Source: Mycolicibacterium iranicum (GTDB lineage Bacteria > Actinomycetota > Actinomycetes > Mycobacteriales > Mycobacteriaceae). Taken from it: a stretch of 47,361 nucleotides of DNA. Position numbers and translations under genes: made by a program. Shown here piece after piece: positions 33,051 through 43,006 of the stretch (the first letter of the stretch is position 1; each line of letters opens with the position of its first letter). The stretch lies in NCBI RefSeq assembly GCF_002101705.1, contig NZ_LQPC01000004.1, positions 1-47,361 on the forward strand, written 5' to 3'. The notes under the pieces were generated by a model. The model worked only from the letters and a program-made list of their open reading frames with translations, ran no database searches and had not been told where the DNA came from.

Positions 33051-33822
33051 CGGCGCGCTTGACGGCCTGCCCCACTTCCGCGCGCAGTTCCGCGTACTCA
33101 GGCGAGCGGCGCAGCTCGTCGGGATCCACCCCCGTGCGGGGCAGGTCGACGGGGATGTCGAGGGCGACCTGCCCGGGACGACGGGTCAGCACGACGATGC
33201 GGGAGCCCAGGAACGCGGCCTCGTCGGCACTGTGCGTGACGAACACCGTGGTGCGCCCAGACTCGGCGCTGACCCGCCGCACATCCTCCTGCAGCCGCTC
33301 ACGGGTCAAGGCATCGAGCGCCGCGAACGGTTCGTCGAGCAGGAACAGCGGAGTCTCGGCCGCCAGTGCCCGCGCGATGGCGACCCGCTGTTGCTGACCG
33401 CCGCTGATTTCCCAGATCCGCCGCTTCGCCGTGCCTGTGAGACCGACGCGGTCGAGCAACTCGTCACGACGCTCGATCCGCCTCTCCCGCGGCACTCTTG
33501 CGTACTTGAGTGCCAGCTCGACGTTCCCGCCGACCGTTCGCCACGGAAACAGCCTCGGCTGCTGAAACACCACCCCCGCGGTCACCCCGGGTGTCGGCGC
33601 CGCACCGGCGATCTGCACCGAACCCTGGCTGGGGGACTCGAATCCGGCGAGCAGACGCAGCAGCGTGCTCTTGCCGCATCCCGAGGCACCGACGAGAACC
33701 AGGAAAGAGCCGGGATCGACGGTCAGGTCGACCGGCCCCAAGGCGGTGACCTCCTCGTCGCCCTTGCCGTAGCGGTGCGACACCGACTTGAGCTGAATCA
33801 CGCCGCTATTGATTGAGGACAC
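33043..33822 (-). CDS. ABC transporter ATPase, taurine/sulfonate/nitrate type
   Basis: The 259-residue ATPase has Walker A GASGCGKST, Q-loop VVFQQPRLFPW, signature ISGGQQQRVAIARA, Walker B PLFLLDEPFAALD and switch His in VFVTHSADEA. The sequence groups with TauB/SsuB. The stop codon lies inside a 26-bp repeat array, and the VKRAAA end is encoded by the edge of that array. Its start overlaps the binding-protein gene by 17 bp. The operon order is permease, binding protein, ATPase. Confidence 0.92.
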   Translation of the reverse strand: MSSINSGVIQLKSVSHRYGKGDEEVTALGPVDLTVDPGSFLVLVGASGCGKSTLLRLLAGFESPSQGSVQIAGAAPTPGVTAGVVFQQPRLFPWRTVGGNVELALKYARVPRERRIERRDELLDRVGLTGTAKRRIWEISGGQQQRVAIARALAAETPLFLLDEPFAALDALTRERLQEDVRRVSAESGRTTVFVTHSADEAAFLGSRIVVLTRRPGQVALDIPVDLPRTGVDPDELRRSPEYAELRAEVGQAVKRAAA

Positions 33823-34834
33823 CCGGAAGACCCTTGGTGTAGACGGCGTCCTGGAAGGTTTTCAGCGGTGCTGGGGCGGGAATCTGCTTCTGCTCCGCCA
33901 AGAACTGCGATGCGCTCTCCAGGTTGGCGGCGATGTTGCCCGGATTATCCTCGGAGCCAAGCCATTCGGCGGAGGCGACCTCCTGTGGTGTCAGGTACAC
34001 GCCCTGCTTGATCTGCCCTGCCGTCTCTTCGGGCGTCAGTCCGATCTCGGCGGAGATGGCCTTGGCCGCGGCGTCGGGGTCGTCCTCGATCAGATCGAGG
34101 GCCCGGGCTTCCTGCTGACGCCAGATGTCGACGACCTCGGGATGAGCCTCGGCGAACTCCGTGGACACCACACCGAGATCGAGTGTCGGCTTGCCGTCCT
34201 CGGCGAGTTGGCGGCTGGTGATCAGATCCTTGCCGGTGGCGCGCAGCTGGTCGAGCGTCGGCAGCCAGGTGTAGGCGGCGTCGATGTCACCACGCTCCCA
34301 CGCGGCGAGGATCGCCTGAGGCTGAAGGTCGACCAGCGCAACGTCCCCGGGTGACAGGCCATTCTGGTTCAGCGCGGCGAGCAGGCTGTAGTGGGCGGTG
34401 GAGGCGAACGGCGTGCCGACGCGCTTGCCCTTGAGGTCGGCGACCGTGGCGATGTTCGAGCCGTCGCGCGCGACCAGAGCCTCGTTGTCGCCGGCGACGT
34501 CGAGCACGAAGGCCACCTGGTAGGGGATGCTCAGCGGCTCGGAGAGCCCACGCGCGACCGGGCTGGAACCCAGGGCGCCGAAGTCAAGCTCCCTGGCGAT
34601 GAAGGCGGTGTTCACGTCTGCGCCCGAGTCGAACTTCGTCCACTTGATGTTGTAGTCGGGCAGTGCTTCTTCGAGCCACCTGCTGTTCTTGACGATCAGG
34701 TCGCCGCTGGGAAACGTCTGATAGCCGATCCGGATCGTGGGCTTGTCGGCCGACTGCCCGGCGTTGTCCACCGAGCAACCCGCCACAGCCAGTACGGCCG
34801 CAAGGAGGGCTACGAGAACCGCTTTCAGTTTCAT
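33806..34834 (-). CDS. lipoprotein substrate-binding protein, TauA/SsuA-like
   Basis: ATG 34834 gives 342 residues (MKLKAVLVALLAAVLAVAGC), with lipobox AVAGC. The mature protein is an NMT1/SsuA-type solute receptor: IRIGYQTFPSGDLIVKN, GALGSSPVARG, VADLKGKRVGTPFASTAHYS, WERGDIDAAYTWLPTLDQL. The AYTWLP loop is typical of taurine receptors. It likely captures taurine or another aliphatic sulfonate outside the membrane, but the ligand is not proven. It lies 7 bp after the permease gene. Confidence 0.92.
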   Translation of the reverse strand: MKLKAVLVALLAAVLAVAGCSVDNAGQSADKPTIRIGYQTFPSGDLIVKNSRWLEEALPDYNIKWTKFDSGADVNTAFIARELDFGALGSSPVARGLSEPLSIPYQVAFVLDVAGDNEALVARDGSNIATVADLKGKRVGTPFASTAHYSLLAALNQNGLSPGDVALVDLQPQAILAAWERGDIDAAYTWLPTLDQLRATGKDLITSRQLAEDGKPTLDLGVVSTEFAEAHPEVVDIWRQQEARALDLIEDDPDAAAKAISAEIGLTPEETAGQIKQGVYLTPQEVASAEWLGSEDNPGNIAANLESASQFLAEQKQIPAPAPLKTFQDAVYTKGLPGVLNQ

Positions 34835-34841
34835 GATCTTG

Positions 34842-35717
34842 CTAGACCTTTCCTCTCCAGGGAACAGCGCGGCGTTCGATCGAACGCAGCAGTGAGTCGA
34901 TGACCAGACCCGAGAAGCCGATCGCGAAGATGCCGACCAGCACGACAGGGGTGTTGTTGTAATTGCTTGCGTCCTTGACCAATCCGCCGATACCGGGGAT
35001 GCCGTTGAACAGCTCGGCGGCGACGACCGACGAGTACGCCATGCCCACGGCGAGCCGGATTCCGGTGAACGTCTCGGGCAGCGAGGACGGGATGACGACG
35101 TCGCGGATGACGTGGCGCTGGGAGGCGCCGAGCGCCCGCGCCGCCTCCTGCAACCCGACCGGTGCGGCCGCGACCGCGGCGGTGGTCGCGACGGCGGCGG
35201 GGGGCAGCGCGGCGAGCGCGAGCAGCGTGATCTTGGGTGCCTCATCGATGCCCAGCCAGATGACGAGAAGGAAGAAGTAGGCCAGCGGGGGCAGGGCCCG
35301 CAGGAACGTCAGCCAGGGTTCGAGCACGCCGCGCACCCAGCTCACCGAACCCATGACCAGTCCGAGCAGCACCCCGAGCACGACGCCGATGACGACACCG
35401 GTGACCACCCGGCGAAGCGTCATATAGAGGTGCTCCCACAGCAGGTATCCGGCGTAGCCGCGAACACCGTCGTGCGTGGTCGAGACGTCGATGAACGCGT
35501 TCCACACCGTCGCCGGATAGGGCACGAACGTCTGGTTCCAGATCCCGCTGGCCGCGGCCACCTGCCAGACGATCCCGAAGGCGATCACAGACAGCAGCGG
35601 CAGGGCCGCCTTGGTCAGCAGACCACGCCAACGGCGCCGTGCTGAGCGGTCGTCAGAGGCGGGCTGACGGGGGCTACTCGCGCTGGCTTCGGGTTCGACG
35701 TCGACGAAAACGGACAC
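34842..35717 (-). CDS. ABC transporter permease, TauC/SsuC-like
   Basis: The 291-residue permease has about six membrane helices and the BPD motif region EAARALGASQRHVIRDVVIP with the following SSLPETFTGIRLAVG. It is the first gene of the transporter operon. GTG 35717 is the start. An inverted repeat TGACG-N4-CGTCA (35728-35741) lies immediately upstream. Confidence 0.92.
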   Translation of the reverse strand: MSVFVDVEPEASASSPRQPASDDRSARRRWRGLLTKAALPLLSVIAFGIVWQVAAASGIWNQTFVPYPATVWNAFIDVSTTHDGVRGYAGYLLWEHLYMTLRRVVTGVVIGVVLGVLLGLVMGSVSWVRGVLEPWLTFLRALPPLAYFFLLVIWLGIDEAPKITLLALAALPPAAVATTAAVAAAPVGLQEAARALGASQRHVIRDVVIPSSLPETFTGIRLAVGMAYSSVVAAELFNGIPGIGGLVKDASNYNNTPVVLVGIFAIGFSGLVIDSLLRSIERRAVPWRGKV

Positions 35718-35727
35718 CGGCAGACAT

Positions 35728-35741
35728 TGACGGATGCGTCA
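35728..35741. promoter_or_regulatory. operator candidate before the sulfonate-type ABC operon
   Basis: A perfect 14-bp inverted repeat TGACG-N4-CGTCA ends 11 bp before the permease start. It could be a repressor site over the promoter of the operon; the cognate regulator is unknown. Confidence 0.35.
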
Positions 35742-35781
35742 TGCTCGGGGAATAGCTGCGATCAGCGCGAACAAAAGTCGG

Positions 35782-36870
35782 TCACCACGTCAGCACCGGC
35801 TTGACGACTTCACCGGTGTGCTGTGCGGCCAGGGCGGTGTTGACGTCGCCGTGCGCGAACGACGTGACGAGTCGGTCGACGGGAAAGCGACCGGCGGCAT
35901 GGAGGGCCAACAGCTGCGGGATGAAAATGGAAGGGACGGAGTCGCCTTCCAGGCAGCCGTGCACACTCTTGCCGCGCATGACGAGGTCGCGCAGATCGAT
36001 GGAGGGCACTCCAGCGCCCAGGCCGACAGCCACTGCGGCACCGCCGACGGCGAGCGCCTTCACCGCGTCGGCGAGTACGTTCGGGCTCCCTGTGGTGTCC
36101 AGCGCGTAATCCACTCCGCCGCCGGTGATCTCGCGGATAGCGCTAATCGGATCGTCGGAGGGGTCGAAAGCAGCACTCGCACCGAGGCTTTCGGCCAGCG
36201 TACGCCGCTGCGCTGCCGGTTCCACGACGATGACCGTCTCCACATCAACTGCGAGTGCGGCCAGCACACCGGCCAAACCCACCGCCCCCGCGCCGAATAC
36301 GGCCAGCGTACTGCCGGCACGTGGTTTCAGCAGATTCAGAATCGCACCGGCCCCGGTCTGGAACCCGCAACCCAATGGCGCCGCGATCACCGGATCAATG
36401 TCAGGCCCGACAATCACGGTGTTGTCCTGACTCGCCAGTGCGTATCCGGCCAGACTGGACTGGCCGAAGAACCCGTCGAGCACGGGCCTGCCGTCGGCCG
36501 TTACCCGCGGTGTGCTGTCGCCGCGTACGCCGAAGTGATTGAGGCGGGCCGCATCTCGGCAGTAGGCCGGACGCTGCGCCGCACAGTTGACGCACGCGCC
36601 GCAAGAACGGAACGACAGCACCACGCGGTCCCCGGGCTTCACGCTGCGCACATGCGAGCCGACCGACTCGACCGTCCCTGCCCCCTCGTGCCCCAGGAGC
36701 ACCGGCCGATCTTGGTTTCCCGCAACACGATTGACCAAATCAGTGTGACAGACTCCGGCCGCTTCGATGCGCACCAGGATCTCGTCGTCGCGCGGCTCAT
36801 CCACCCGGACATCGGCCACGACGAACGGATCTTTTGGCGCGTACGACAACACCGCGGTGGTTTCGGGCAT
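35782..36870 (-). CDS. zinc-dependent alcohol dehydrogenase, aryl-alcohol type
   Basis: This 362-residue MDR enzyme has catalytic zinc ligands Cys41, His61 (LGHEGAG) and a Cys in PLGCGFQTGAG. Structural zinc ligands are Cys90, Cys93, Cys96 and Cys104. The Rossmann motif is VFGAGAVGLAG with an acidic residue at the end of strand 2 (VIVVEPA), favouring NAD. Sequence style is that of benzyl-alcohol (XylB-type) dehydrogenases. By position it may correspond to adhE1 (Rv0162c), but I cannot confirm this. Upstream is an inverted repeat TTGAC-N4-GTCAA (36890-36903). Confidence 0.9.
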   Translation of the reverse strand: MPETTAVLSYAPKDPFVVADVRVDEPRDDEILVRIEAAGVCHTDLVNRVAGNQDRPVLLGHEGAGTVESVGSHVRSVKPGDRVVLSFRSCGACVNCAAQRPAYCRDAARLNHFGVRGDSTPRVTADGRPVLDGFFGQSSLAGYALASQDNTVIVGPDIDPVIAAPLGCGFQTGAGAILNLLKPRAGSTLAVFGAGAVGLAGVLAALAVDVETVIVVEPAAQRRTLAESLGASAAFDPSDDPISAIREITGGGVDYALDTTGSPNVLADAVKALAVGGAAVAVGLGAGVPSIDLRDLVMRGKSVHGCLEGDSVPSIFIPQLLALHAAGRFPVDRLVTSFAHGDVNTALAAQHTGEVVKPVLTW

Positions 36871-37060
36871 GCGCTACCGTAACGCCGGCTTGACGCCCGT
36901 CAACTGGCGACTCGACCCGCTCGCCGCCGGTTTACAGTCCGATGCCCAATCGTCACGCTATTTGCCTAGCCGTGCTAGAGAACGCGACCGTCGGTAGCAG
37001 GAACTCTTACACTGACCTTTTCCACGCGCCGTGAGCGACACTTAGATCGGACTGACATCG
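36871..37060. promoter_or_regulatory. divergent promoter region between alcohol dehydrogenase and pntA
   Basis: A 14-bp perfect inverted repeat TTGAC-N4-GTCAA at 36890-36903 lies 20 bp upstream of the dehydrogenase start. TACACT at 37008-37013 is a TANNNT -10 candidate for pntA, giving a leader of about 40 nt. No clear -35 or ribosome binding site for pntA is visible. Confidence 0.4.
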
Positions 37061-38593
37061 ATGATCATCGGGATACCGAGAGAGTCCCTACCTGGGGAGA
37101 CGCGGGTCGCTGCGACTCCGCAGACGGTCGGCCAGCTCATCAAACTCGGCTACCAGGTAGTGGTGGAATCCGGCGCGGGCGCCGCGTCGAGCTTCTCCGA
37201 CAACGCCTATGCCGAGGCGGGTGCCACCGTCGGTGCCGCCGAGGAGGCGCTGGGCGCTGACGTCGTCCTGAAGGTGAACGCACCCGACGACGCCGAGATC
37301 GCGCAGTTGAAGGACGGTGCCACGCTGGTCAGCGTCATCTCCCCCGCGCTGCGGCCCGAGCTGGTCGAGAAGCTGGCGGCACGTCCGATCACGGTGCTGG
37401 CGATGGATGCAGTACCGCGCATCTCGCGCGCCCAGTCGCTCGACGTGCTGTCGTCGATGGCCAACATCGCCGGCTACCGCGCCGTCGTCGAGGCCGCCCA
37501 CGAGTTCGGCCGGTTCTTCACCGGGCAGGTGACTGCGGCCGGCAAGGTGCCGCCGGCCAAGGTGCTGGTGGTGGGCGCCGGCGTCGCGGGTCTGGCAGCG
37601 ATCGGTGCGGCGGGGAGTCTGGGTGCGATCGTGAAGGCCACCGACCCTCGGCCCGAGGTCGCCGATCAGGTCCGCTCGCTGGGGGGCGAGTACGTGTCGG
37701 TCGATCCGAATGCCGGCGAGGTCTCGGCCACCGGCTACGCCAAGGAGATGGGCGAGGACTACAAGGCCCGCGAGGCGGCGCTGTACGCCGAGCTGGCCGA
37801 GGACGTCGACATCATCATCACCACCGCGCTGATCCCGGGTAAGCCGGCGCCGCGCATCATCACCGCCGACATGGTGGCTTCGATGAAGCCGGGCAGCGTG
37901 CTCGTGGACATGGCCGCAGCCAACGGCGGCAACATCGAGGGCACGGTCAAGGATCAGAAGGTCGTCACCGACCACGGTGTGACCATCATCGGCTACACCG
38001 ATCTGGCCGGCCGCCTGCCGGCCACCGCCTCGCAGCTATACGGCACCAACCTGGTGAACCTGCTCAAGCTGCTGACCCCCGAGAAGGACGGTCAGCTGAC
38101 CCTGGATTTTGAAGACGTGGTTCAGCGGTCGGTGACGGTGGTGCGTGACGGCGCGCTCACCTGGCCGCCGCCGCCGGTCCAGGTGTCGGCCGCGCCCGCG
38201 GCGAAAGCCGCCGCACCGGTGGAGAAGAAGGAGCCGAAGACTCCCATGCCCATGGGACGTCGGCTGGGCATCACCTTCGCCGTCGCAGCGGCGTTGTTCG
38301 CTTTGATTGCCCTCTCGCCGGCCGCTCTTCAGGTGCACCTGACGGTGTTCGCACTGGCGATCGTGATCGGCTACTACGTGATCGGCAACGTCCACCACGC
38401 GTTGCACACCCCGCTGATGTCGGTGACCAACGCGATCTCGGGCATCATCGTCGTCGGTGCCCTGCTTCAGATCGGACACGGCGACATTGTCGTCACGTCG
38501 CTGGCGTTCGCGGCGATCCTGCTGGCCAGTATCAACGTCTTCGGCGGCTTCGCGGTCACGCGGCGCATGCTCGCGATGTTCTCGAGGAGCTAA
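37061..38593 (+). CDS. pntA: NAD(P) transhydrogenase alpha subunit (fused PntA)
   Basis: The 510-residue protein is the E. coli-type fused alpha subunit. It contains the NAD(H)-binding domain I ([40 protein letters not shown], mobile loop around [40 protein letters not shown]). A Pro/Ala/Lys linker (about 370-395) and three to four membrane helices of domain II follow. As I recall, M. tuberculosis has these parts as separate pntAa and pntAb. It drives NADP reduction with the proton gradient. pntB follows after 3 bp. Confidence 0.94.
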   Translation: MIIGIPRESLPGETRVAATPQTVGQLIKLGYQVVVESGAGAASSFSDNAYAEAGATVGAAEEALGADVVLKVNAPDDAEIAQLKDGATLVSVISPALRPELVEKLAARPITVLAMDAVPRISRAQSLDVLSSMANIAGYRAVVEAAHEFGRFFTGQVTAAGKVPPAKVLVVGAGVAGLAAIGAAGSLGAIVKATDPRPEVADQVRSLGGEYVSVDPNAGEVSATGYAKEMGEDYKAREAALYAELAEDVDIIITTALIPGKPAPRIITADMVASMKPGSVLVDMAAANGGNIEGTVKDQKVVTDHGVTIIGYTDLAGRLPATASQLYGTNLVNLLKLLTPEKDGQLTLDFEDVVQRSVTVVRDGALTWPPPPVQVSAAPAAKAAAPVEKKEPKTPMPMGRRLGITFAVAAALFALIALSPAALQVHLTVFALAIVIGYYVIGNVHHALHTPLMSVTNAISGIIVVGALLQIGHGDIVVTSLAFAAILLASINVFGGFAVTRRMLAMFSRS

Positions 38594-38596
38594 CTG

Positions 38597-40036
38597 ATGT
38601 TCACCCTGGAAACCGCCGCCACCGCGGCCTATGTCGTCGCCGCGCTGCTGTTCATCCTGGCCTTGGCCGGATTGTCCAAGCACGAAACCTCGCGCGCGGG
38701 AAACAGTTTCGGGATCGCCGGAATGGCTGTGGCGCTGGTCGCGACGATCGCGCTGGCGCTGGCCCGCCACATCGAACCCCTCGGCCTGGCACTCCTGATC
38801 GTCGCGATGGTCATCGGCGCGGCGATCGGGTTGTGGCGCGCCAAGATCGTCGAGATGACGGGCATGCCCGAGCTGATCGCCTTGCTGCACAGCTTCGTCG
38901 GCCTGGCCGCGGTGCTGGTCGGCTGGAATGGATACCTGCACGTGGAGGGCGACGCGACAGGCGCTGAAGCCGCGCAGCTGGCCAGCGAGGGCATGCTGGG
39001 CATCCACTCGGCCGAGGTCGTCATCGGCGTCTTCATCGGTGCGGTCACCTTCACCGGCTCCATCGTGGCCAACCTGAAACTCTCGGCCAGAATGAAGTCC
39101 GCGCCGATGATGTTGCCCGGCAAGAACATCCTCAACGTGGGTGCGCTGGTCGTCTTCGCCGCGCTGACGGTGTGGTTCGTCATCGATCCGCAGCTGTGGC
39201 TGCTCATCGTCGTCACCGTGCTCGCGCTGCTGCTGGGCTGGCACCTGGTGGCCTCGATCGGCGGCGGCGACATGCCCGTTGTGGTGTCGATGCTCAACAG
39301 CTACTCCGGTTGGGCCGCAGCGGCTTCGGGCTTCCTGCTGGGCAACGACCTGCTCATCATCACCGGCGCACTGGTGGGCTCCTCGGGTGCCTACCTGTCC
39401 TACATCATGTGCAAGGCGATGAACCGCTCCTTCATCTCCGTCATCGCCGGAGGCTTCGGGATAGAGGCCGGCCCCGCAGAGGACAAGGATTACGGCGAGC
39501 ACCGCGAGATCACCGCCGAGGGCGCGGCCGAACTGCTCGCGAACGCCACCTCGGTGATCATCACACCCGGCTACGGCATGGCCGTGGCCCAGGCGCAGTA
39601 CGGCGTCGCCGACCTGACCCGCAAGCTGCGCGAGCGCGGCGTCGAGGTCCGCTTCGGCATCCATCCCGTCGCGGGCCGCCTGCCCGGGCACATGAACGTT
39701 CTGCTCGCCGAGGCCAAGGTGCCCTACGACATCGTGCTCGAAATGGACGAGATCAACGACGACTTCGACGGCACCTCCGTGGTGCTCGTCATCGGCGCCA
39801 ACGACACCGTCAACCCCGCGGCCTCAGAGGATCCCGGCAGCCCGATCGCCGGCATGCCGGTGCTCACGGTGTGGAACGCCGACAACGTGATCGTCTTCAA
39901 ACGGTCCATGGCATCCGGCTACGCCGGAGTGCAGAACCCGCTGTTCTTCCGCGAGAACACCCAGATGCTGTTCGGCGACGCCAAGGACCGGGTGGATGCG
40001 ATCAACGCCGCGCTGTCGGTCGGCGAACACGTCTAG
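38597..40036 (+). CDS. pntB: NAD(P) transhydrogenase beta subunit PntB
   Basis: The 479-residue subunit has about nine membrane helices (domain II, residues 1-270) and the NADP(H)-binding domain [53 protein letters not shown] and the final [17 protein letters not shown]. It completes the proton-translocating enzyme with PntA. Its TAG overlaps the stop of the convergent histidine kinase gene in CTAG (40033-40036). Confidence 0.95.
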   Translation: MFTLETAATAAYVVAALLFILALAGLSKHETSRAGNSFGIAGMAVALVATIALALARHIEPLGLALLIVAMVIGAAIGLWRAKIVEMTGMPELIALLHSFVGLAAVLVGWNGYLHVEGDATGAEAAQLASEGMLGIHSAEVVIGVFIGAVTFTGSIVANLKLSARMKSAPMMLPGKNILNVGALVVFAALTVWFVIDPQLWLLIVVTVLALLLGWHLVASIGGGDMPVVVSMLNSYSGWAAAASGFLLGNDLLIITGALVGSSGAYLSYIMCKAMNRSFISVIAGGFGIEAGPAEDKDYGEHREITAEGAAELLANATSVIITPGYGMAVAQAQYGVADLTRKLRERGVEVRFGIHPVAGRLPGHMNVLLAEAKVPYDIVLEMDEINDDFDGTSVVLVIGANDTVNPAASEDPGSPIAGMPVLTVWNADNVIVFKRSMASGYAGVQNPLFFRENTQMLFGDAKDRVDAINAALSVGEHV

Positions 40037-41229
40037 ACCGGTTCGGGCGGCGATGTCGCCTTGACGGTGGTGCCGCGTTCGTCGTCAGAGTCGATGCGCA
40101 TCGAACCGCCCATCGCGTCGAACCGGGCGAGCAGCGAGCCCAGGCCGATATGTCCTGCGGACAACGCCTTTCCGACGGTGTCGGGGTCGAATCCGCAGCC
40201 GTCGTCCCGCACGGTCAGGATCACACGGTCGTCCTGACGGGCCAGCTCGACCCACACCGTCGTCGCGTCGGCATGCTTGCCGACGTTGGTCAGCAGTTCT
40301 CGCGCGGCCCGGTACAGCAGCGCCTGCGACGAGGGCTTGCCGACCTCTCCGAGCTCGGCGATCACGTCGATCGCATGGCGGGTTTGGAACTGCCGCAGTA
40401 GTTCTCGCAGGCCCGCGGTGAGTCCCAGTTGGGCGAGCACCTGCGGATGCAGCTCGGTGACGGTCGATCGCAGACCTTTCGCCGTATCGTGCAGCGCGGC
40501 GTAGACGGCGTCGAGCGCCGGGTCGGGGTGGCGTTCGCGAACGTCGTCGAGTTCCAGACGCGCTGCCAGGAGTGTCTGCAGCGGCCCGTCGTGGAGATGT
40601 TCGGCAACCTCGCGGTTGTGTTGCTCGTCGGACTGCATGACCTCCGAAACCAATTGGCGCCGGACCTTGTGCAGGGCAGCGAGATGCGCTGCGCGTCGGG
40701 CGAGCACGAAGCTCAGCGCCGTCGTCGCGACGGCCAGCCACACCATGAACCCGAAGTGGGTGTACACGATGTTGGGCAGGCCGACACTGTCATCTCGTTT
40801 GGAGTAGAAAATCCACACCGTGAGGTAGCCGAGCGCTGTGACGGCTCCGACGAACGCGGTCAGTCGCGGTTGATCCTGGAAGGCCACCGAGATCGGTAGG
40901 AGGAAGAAGACCGGGAGCAGCGCCGCGGTGGCGCCGCCCGACACGATGCACAGCGCGATGACGACCGAGAGGTCCACCGCCGTCGACGCCCAGTCGGCCC
41001 AGCGCGGAACCGGGCCGCGGACGACGGCCACCAGCCACACCACCGCGGCGACGGCATAACTGCCGAGGATTGCCGCGTAAAGCTGCGGCAGCCAGTGGTT
41101 CACCTCCCAGATCCACACGAGAACGCCGATGAGCGCGATGAGGGGCAGCCGCAGGACCGCCGAGACCCGGACCGGTTCGCTGGTCAGGTAGTCGCGAAAT
41201 GCACTCAGCGGCAGCAGGATTCCGTTCAC
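40033..41229 (-). CDS. sensor histidine kinase, NarL-partner (HisKA_3) type
   Basis: The 398-residue kinase has about five N-terminal membrane helices (residues 22-178) without a large external loop. A HisKA_3 dimerisation domain follows, with the phospho-acceptor in [19 protein letters not shown] (His213), then a HATPase domain ([35 protein letters not shown]). The signal is probably sensed within the membrane. Its start lies 1 bp after the response regulator gene, so they form one operon. Confidence 0.92.
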   Translation of the reverse strand: MNGILLPLSAFRDYLTSEPVRVSAVLRLPLIALIGVLVWIWEVNHWLPQLYAAILGSYAVAAVVWLVAVVRGPVPRWADWASTAVDLSVVIALCIVSGGATAALLPVFFLLPISVAFQDQPRLTAFVGAVTALGYLTVWIFYSKRDDSVGLPNIVYTHFGFMVWLAVATTALSFVLARRAAHLAALHKVRRQLVSEVMQSDEQHNREVAEHLHDGPLQTLLAARLELDDVRERHPDPALDAVYAALHDTAKGLRSTVTELHPQVLAQLGLTAGLRELLRQFQTRHAIDVIAELGEVGKPSSQALLYRAARELLTNVGKHADATTVWVELARQDDRVILTVRDDGCGFDPDTVGKALSAGHIGLGSLLARFDAMGGSMRIDSDDERGTTVKATSPPEPV

Positions 41230-41230
41230 G

Positions 41231-41872
41231 CTAGTCCAGAATTTTGCGCCGCATCGCCTCGGCGACGGCGGCGGCCCTGTCGCTCACGCCGAGTTTTTCG
41301 TAGAGGCGCTGGACATGGGTCTTGACGGTGGACGGTGCGAGGAAAAGCTCCTTGGCCATCGCCGGGATACTCCGGCCCGCGGCGATGAGCGCCAGCACCT
41401 CACGTTCGCGGGGGCTCAACGCGGGCCCGTCGGGCTCGGCGCGTCTACGGATCTCGCCGGCCAGGCCGGCGGCCAGGCTGGGCGCCACGACATCGCGGCC
41501 CTTCGCGCAGTCGAGCACCGCGCTGACCAGCCCACTGCGGGTGGACTCCTTCGGAAGAAATCCGGTGGCCCCGTCCTGCAACGCACGGTAGACGATGGCG
41601 GATTCGTCGTGCGCGGAGATCAGTAGCACCCGGGTGGGAAGCGCGTCCCGAAGCACAGCCGCGGCGACCTCGGCTCCGTCCATGCCAGGCATGCGGTAGT
41701 CCAACAGCGCCACGTCGGGGCGGTGCGCACGGATCGCCGCCAGCGCCGACGTCCCGTCGTCGGCCTCGGCGACGACGGCGATCGAGTCGCTGGACTGCAA
41801 TGCCCGCACCACTCCGTCACGGAACATGGGGTGGTCGTCACCGACCACCACACGCACCTTTTCGCTGCTCAC
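41231..41872 (-). CDS. LuxR/NarL-type response regulator
   Basis: The 213-residue protein has a receiver domain (acidic pair Asp12-Asp13, phospho-acceptor Asp58 in LLDYRMPGMDG, Lys107 in FLPKES) and a C-terminal LuxR HTH (LSPREREVLALIAAGRSIPA, MAKELFLAPSTVKTHVQRLY). It is the partner of the kinase encoded directly downstream. GTG 41872 is preceded by TGAGG. Target genes are unknown; the divergent araC-type gene shares the 146-bp upstream region. Confidence 0.94.
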   Translation of the reverse strand: MSSEKVRVVVGDDHPMFRDGVVRALQSSDSIAVVAEADDGTSALAAIRAHRPDVALLDYRMPGMDGAEVAAAVLRDALPTRVLLISAHDESAIVYRALQDGATGFLPKESTRSGLVSAVLDCAKGRDVVAPSLAAGLAGEIRRRAEPDGPALSPREREVLALIAAGRSIPAMAKELFLAPSTVKTHVQRLYEKLGVSDRAAAVAEAMRRKILD

Positions 41873-42018
41873 CGCCTCACCATGCGCTCAGCTTCCCACA
41901 GCAGGGGCCGCGCGGGCCGTGATCCAGAGACGGGGAGCCCGGGCGCCGGTTGCCCACCCCGGTATCGTGGACAGTTCAGGGGTGAAGCCAGCGCCCCTCC
42001 ACCGCGAACACAGCGGGT

Positions 42019-43005
42019 ATGCGCATGCAATCGTCCCCGTCGGCCTCATCTGCAGGCGACACCATCCATTTCGAAAGCACCGACCTCGCCGCCACCGAGG
42101 ACTTCCTGGTGCGCACCTACACGAAGATGACCATCGGTGCGGGCGAAGGCGAAAGTCCCGCGGCACGCATCGATCGCCGTTGGCTCGGGTCGGTCAGCTT
42201 CGACGAACTCGAGCTCGACTTCCACATGTCCTACGACGCCGCCCCGCTCGGACGGGTCTGCCTGTGCCGAGTACACACCGGCCGGATCGAGGAGAACTTC
42301 GTCGGCGAGGACCAGGACATCTTCGCTCCCGGCGATGTGACGCTGCTGTCGCAGCCAGACCTGCCCTACTCGGGTCGCGTCTGCGAGTCCAGCTATGACC
42401 TCACGATGTTCGACGCCGCGCTGCTCGACAGGGTGGCAAGTCCGGACGAGGGCCGTACCGAGAGCACCGTGCGTCTGCTCGGTCACCGTCCGGTGTCAGA
42501 GCAGGCGAAACGACAGCTGAGCGCCACCATCGACTATGTGCGCAGCGTCGTCTCCGCCGAGGGGGCGCAGCCGACACCACTTGTCGCGTCGACCACCGCA
42601 TCCATGCTCGCCGCCGTCGTCATCGCGACCCTACCGACCAACGTTTCGACCGAGCCCACCGCGCGTGACCGGCTCGACAGCGGGCCGCCTCTGCTGCGCC
42701 GCGCCATCGCCTACATCGAAAGCAACGTCGAGGAGGACATCGCGCTCGCCGACATCGCGGCGAGTGTGCATGTGACCCCCCGCGCGCTGCAATACATGTT
42801 CCGCAGGCATCTGGACATCACGCCGATGGAATACTTGCGCCGGGTACGGCTCGACCACGCCCACCGGGAGCTGCTCGCGTCGGACCCCTCCACGACGACA
42901 ATCGGAATTGTCTCGGCACGTTGGGGTTTCGCGCACACCGGGCGGTTCGCGTCGATGTATCGCCAGGCCTACGGCCGCAACCCCTCGGACTCGCTGAGGA
43001 GTTGA
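42019..43005 (+). CDS. AraC family transcriptional regulator
   Basis: The 328-residue protein has an N-terminal AraC-binding-like ligand domain (about residues 15-190) and a C-terminal double HTH: DIALADIAASVHVTPRALQY, MFRRHLDITPMEYLRRVRLD, GIVSARWGFAHTGRFASMYR, QAYGRNPSDSLR. Ligand unknown. It is divergent from the response regulator and convergent with the FAD/Rieske oxidoreductase (1 bp between stops), which could be its target. No good ribosome binding site precedes ATG 42019; ATG 42025 is an alternative. Confidence 0.92.
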   Translation: MRMQSSPSASSAGDTIHFESTDLAATEDFLVRTYTKMTIGAGEGESPAARIDRRWLGSVSFDELELDFHMSYDAAPLGRVCLCRVHTGRIEENFVGEDQDIFAPGDVTLLSQPDLPYSGRVCESSYDLTMFDAALLDRVASPDEGRTESTVRLLGHRPVSEQAKRQLSATIDYVRSVVSAEGAQPTPLVASTTASMLAAVVIATLPTNVSTEPTARDRLDSGPPLLRRAIAYIESNVEEDIALADIAASVHVTPRALQYMFRRHLDITPMEYLRRVRLDHAHRELLASDPSTTTIGIVSARWGFAHTGRFASMYRQAYGRNPSDSLRS

Positions 43006-43006
43006 G

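Noticed and set aside
32869..33816. Plus-strand frame of 315 codons over the ABC ATPase gene
   Set aside because: It includes the tandem repeat and is antisense to a complete ATPase with all motifs; no ribosome binding site is seen.
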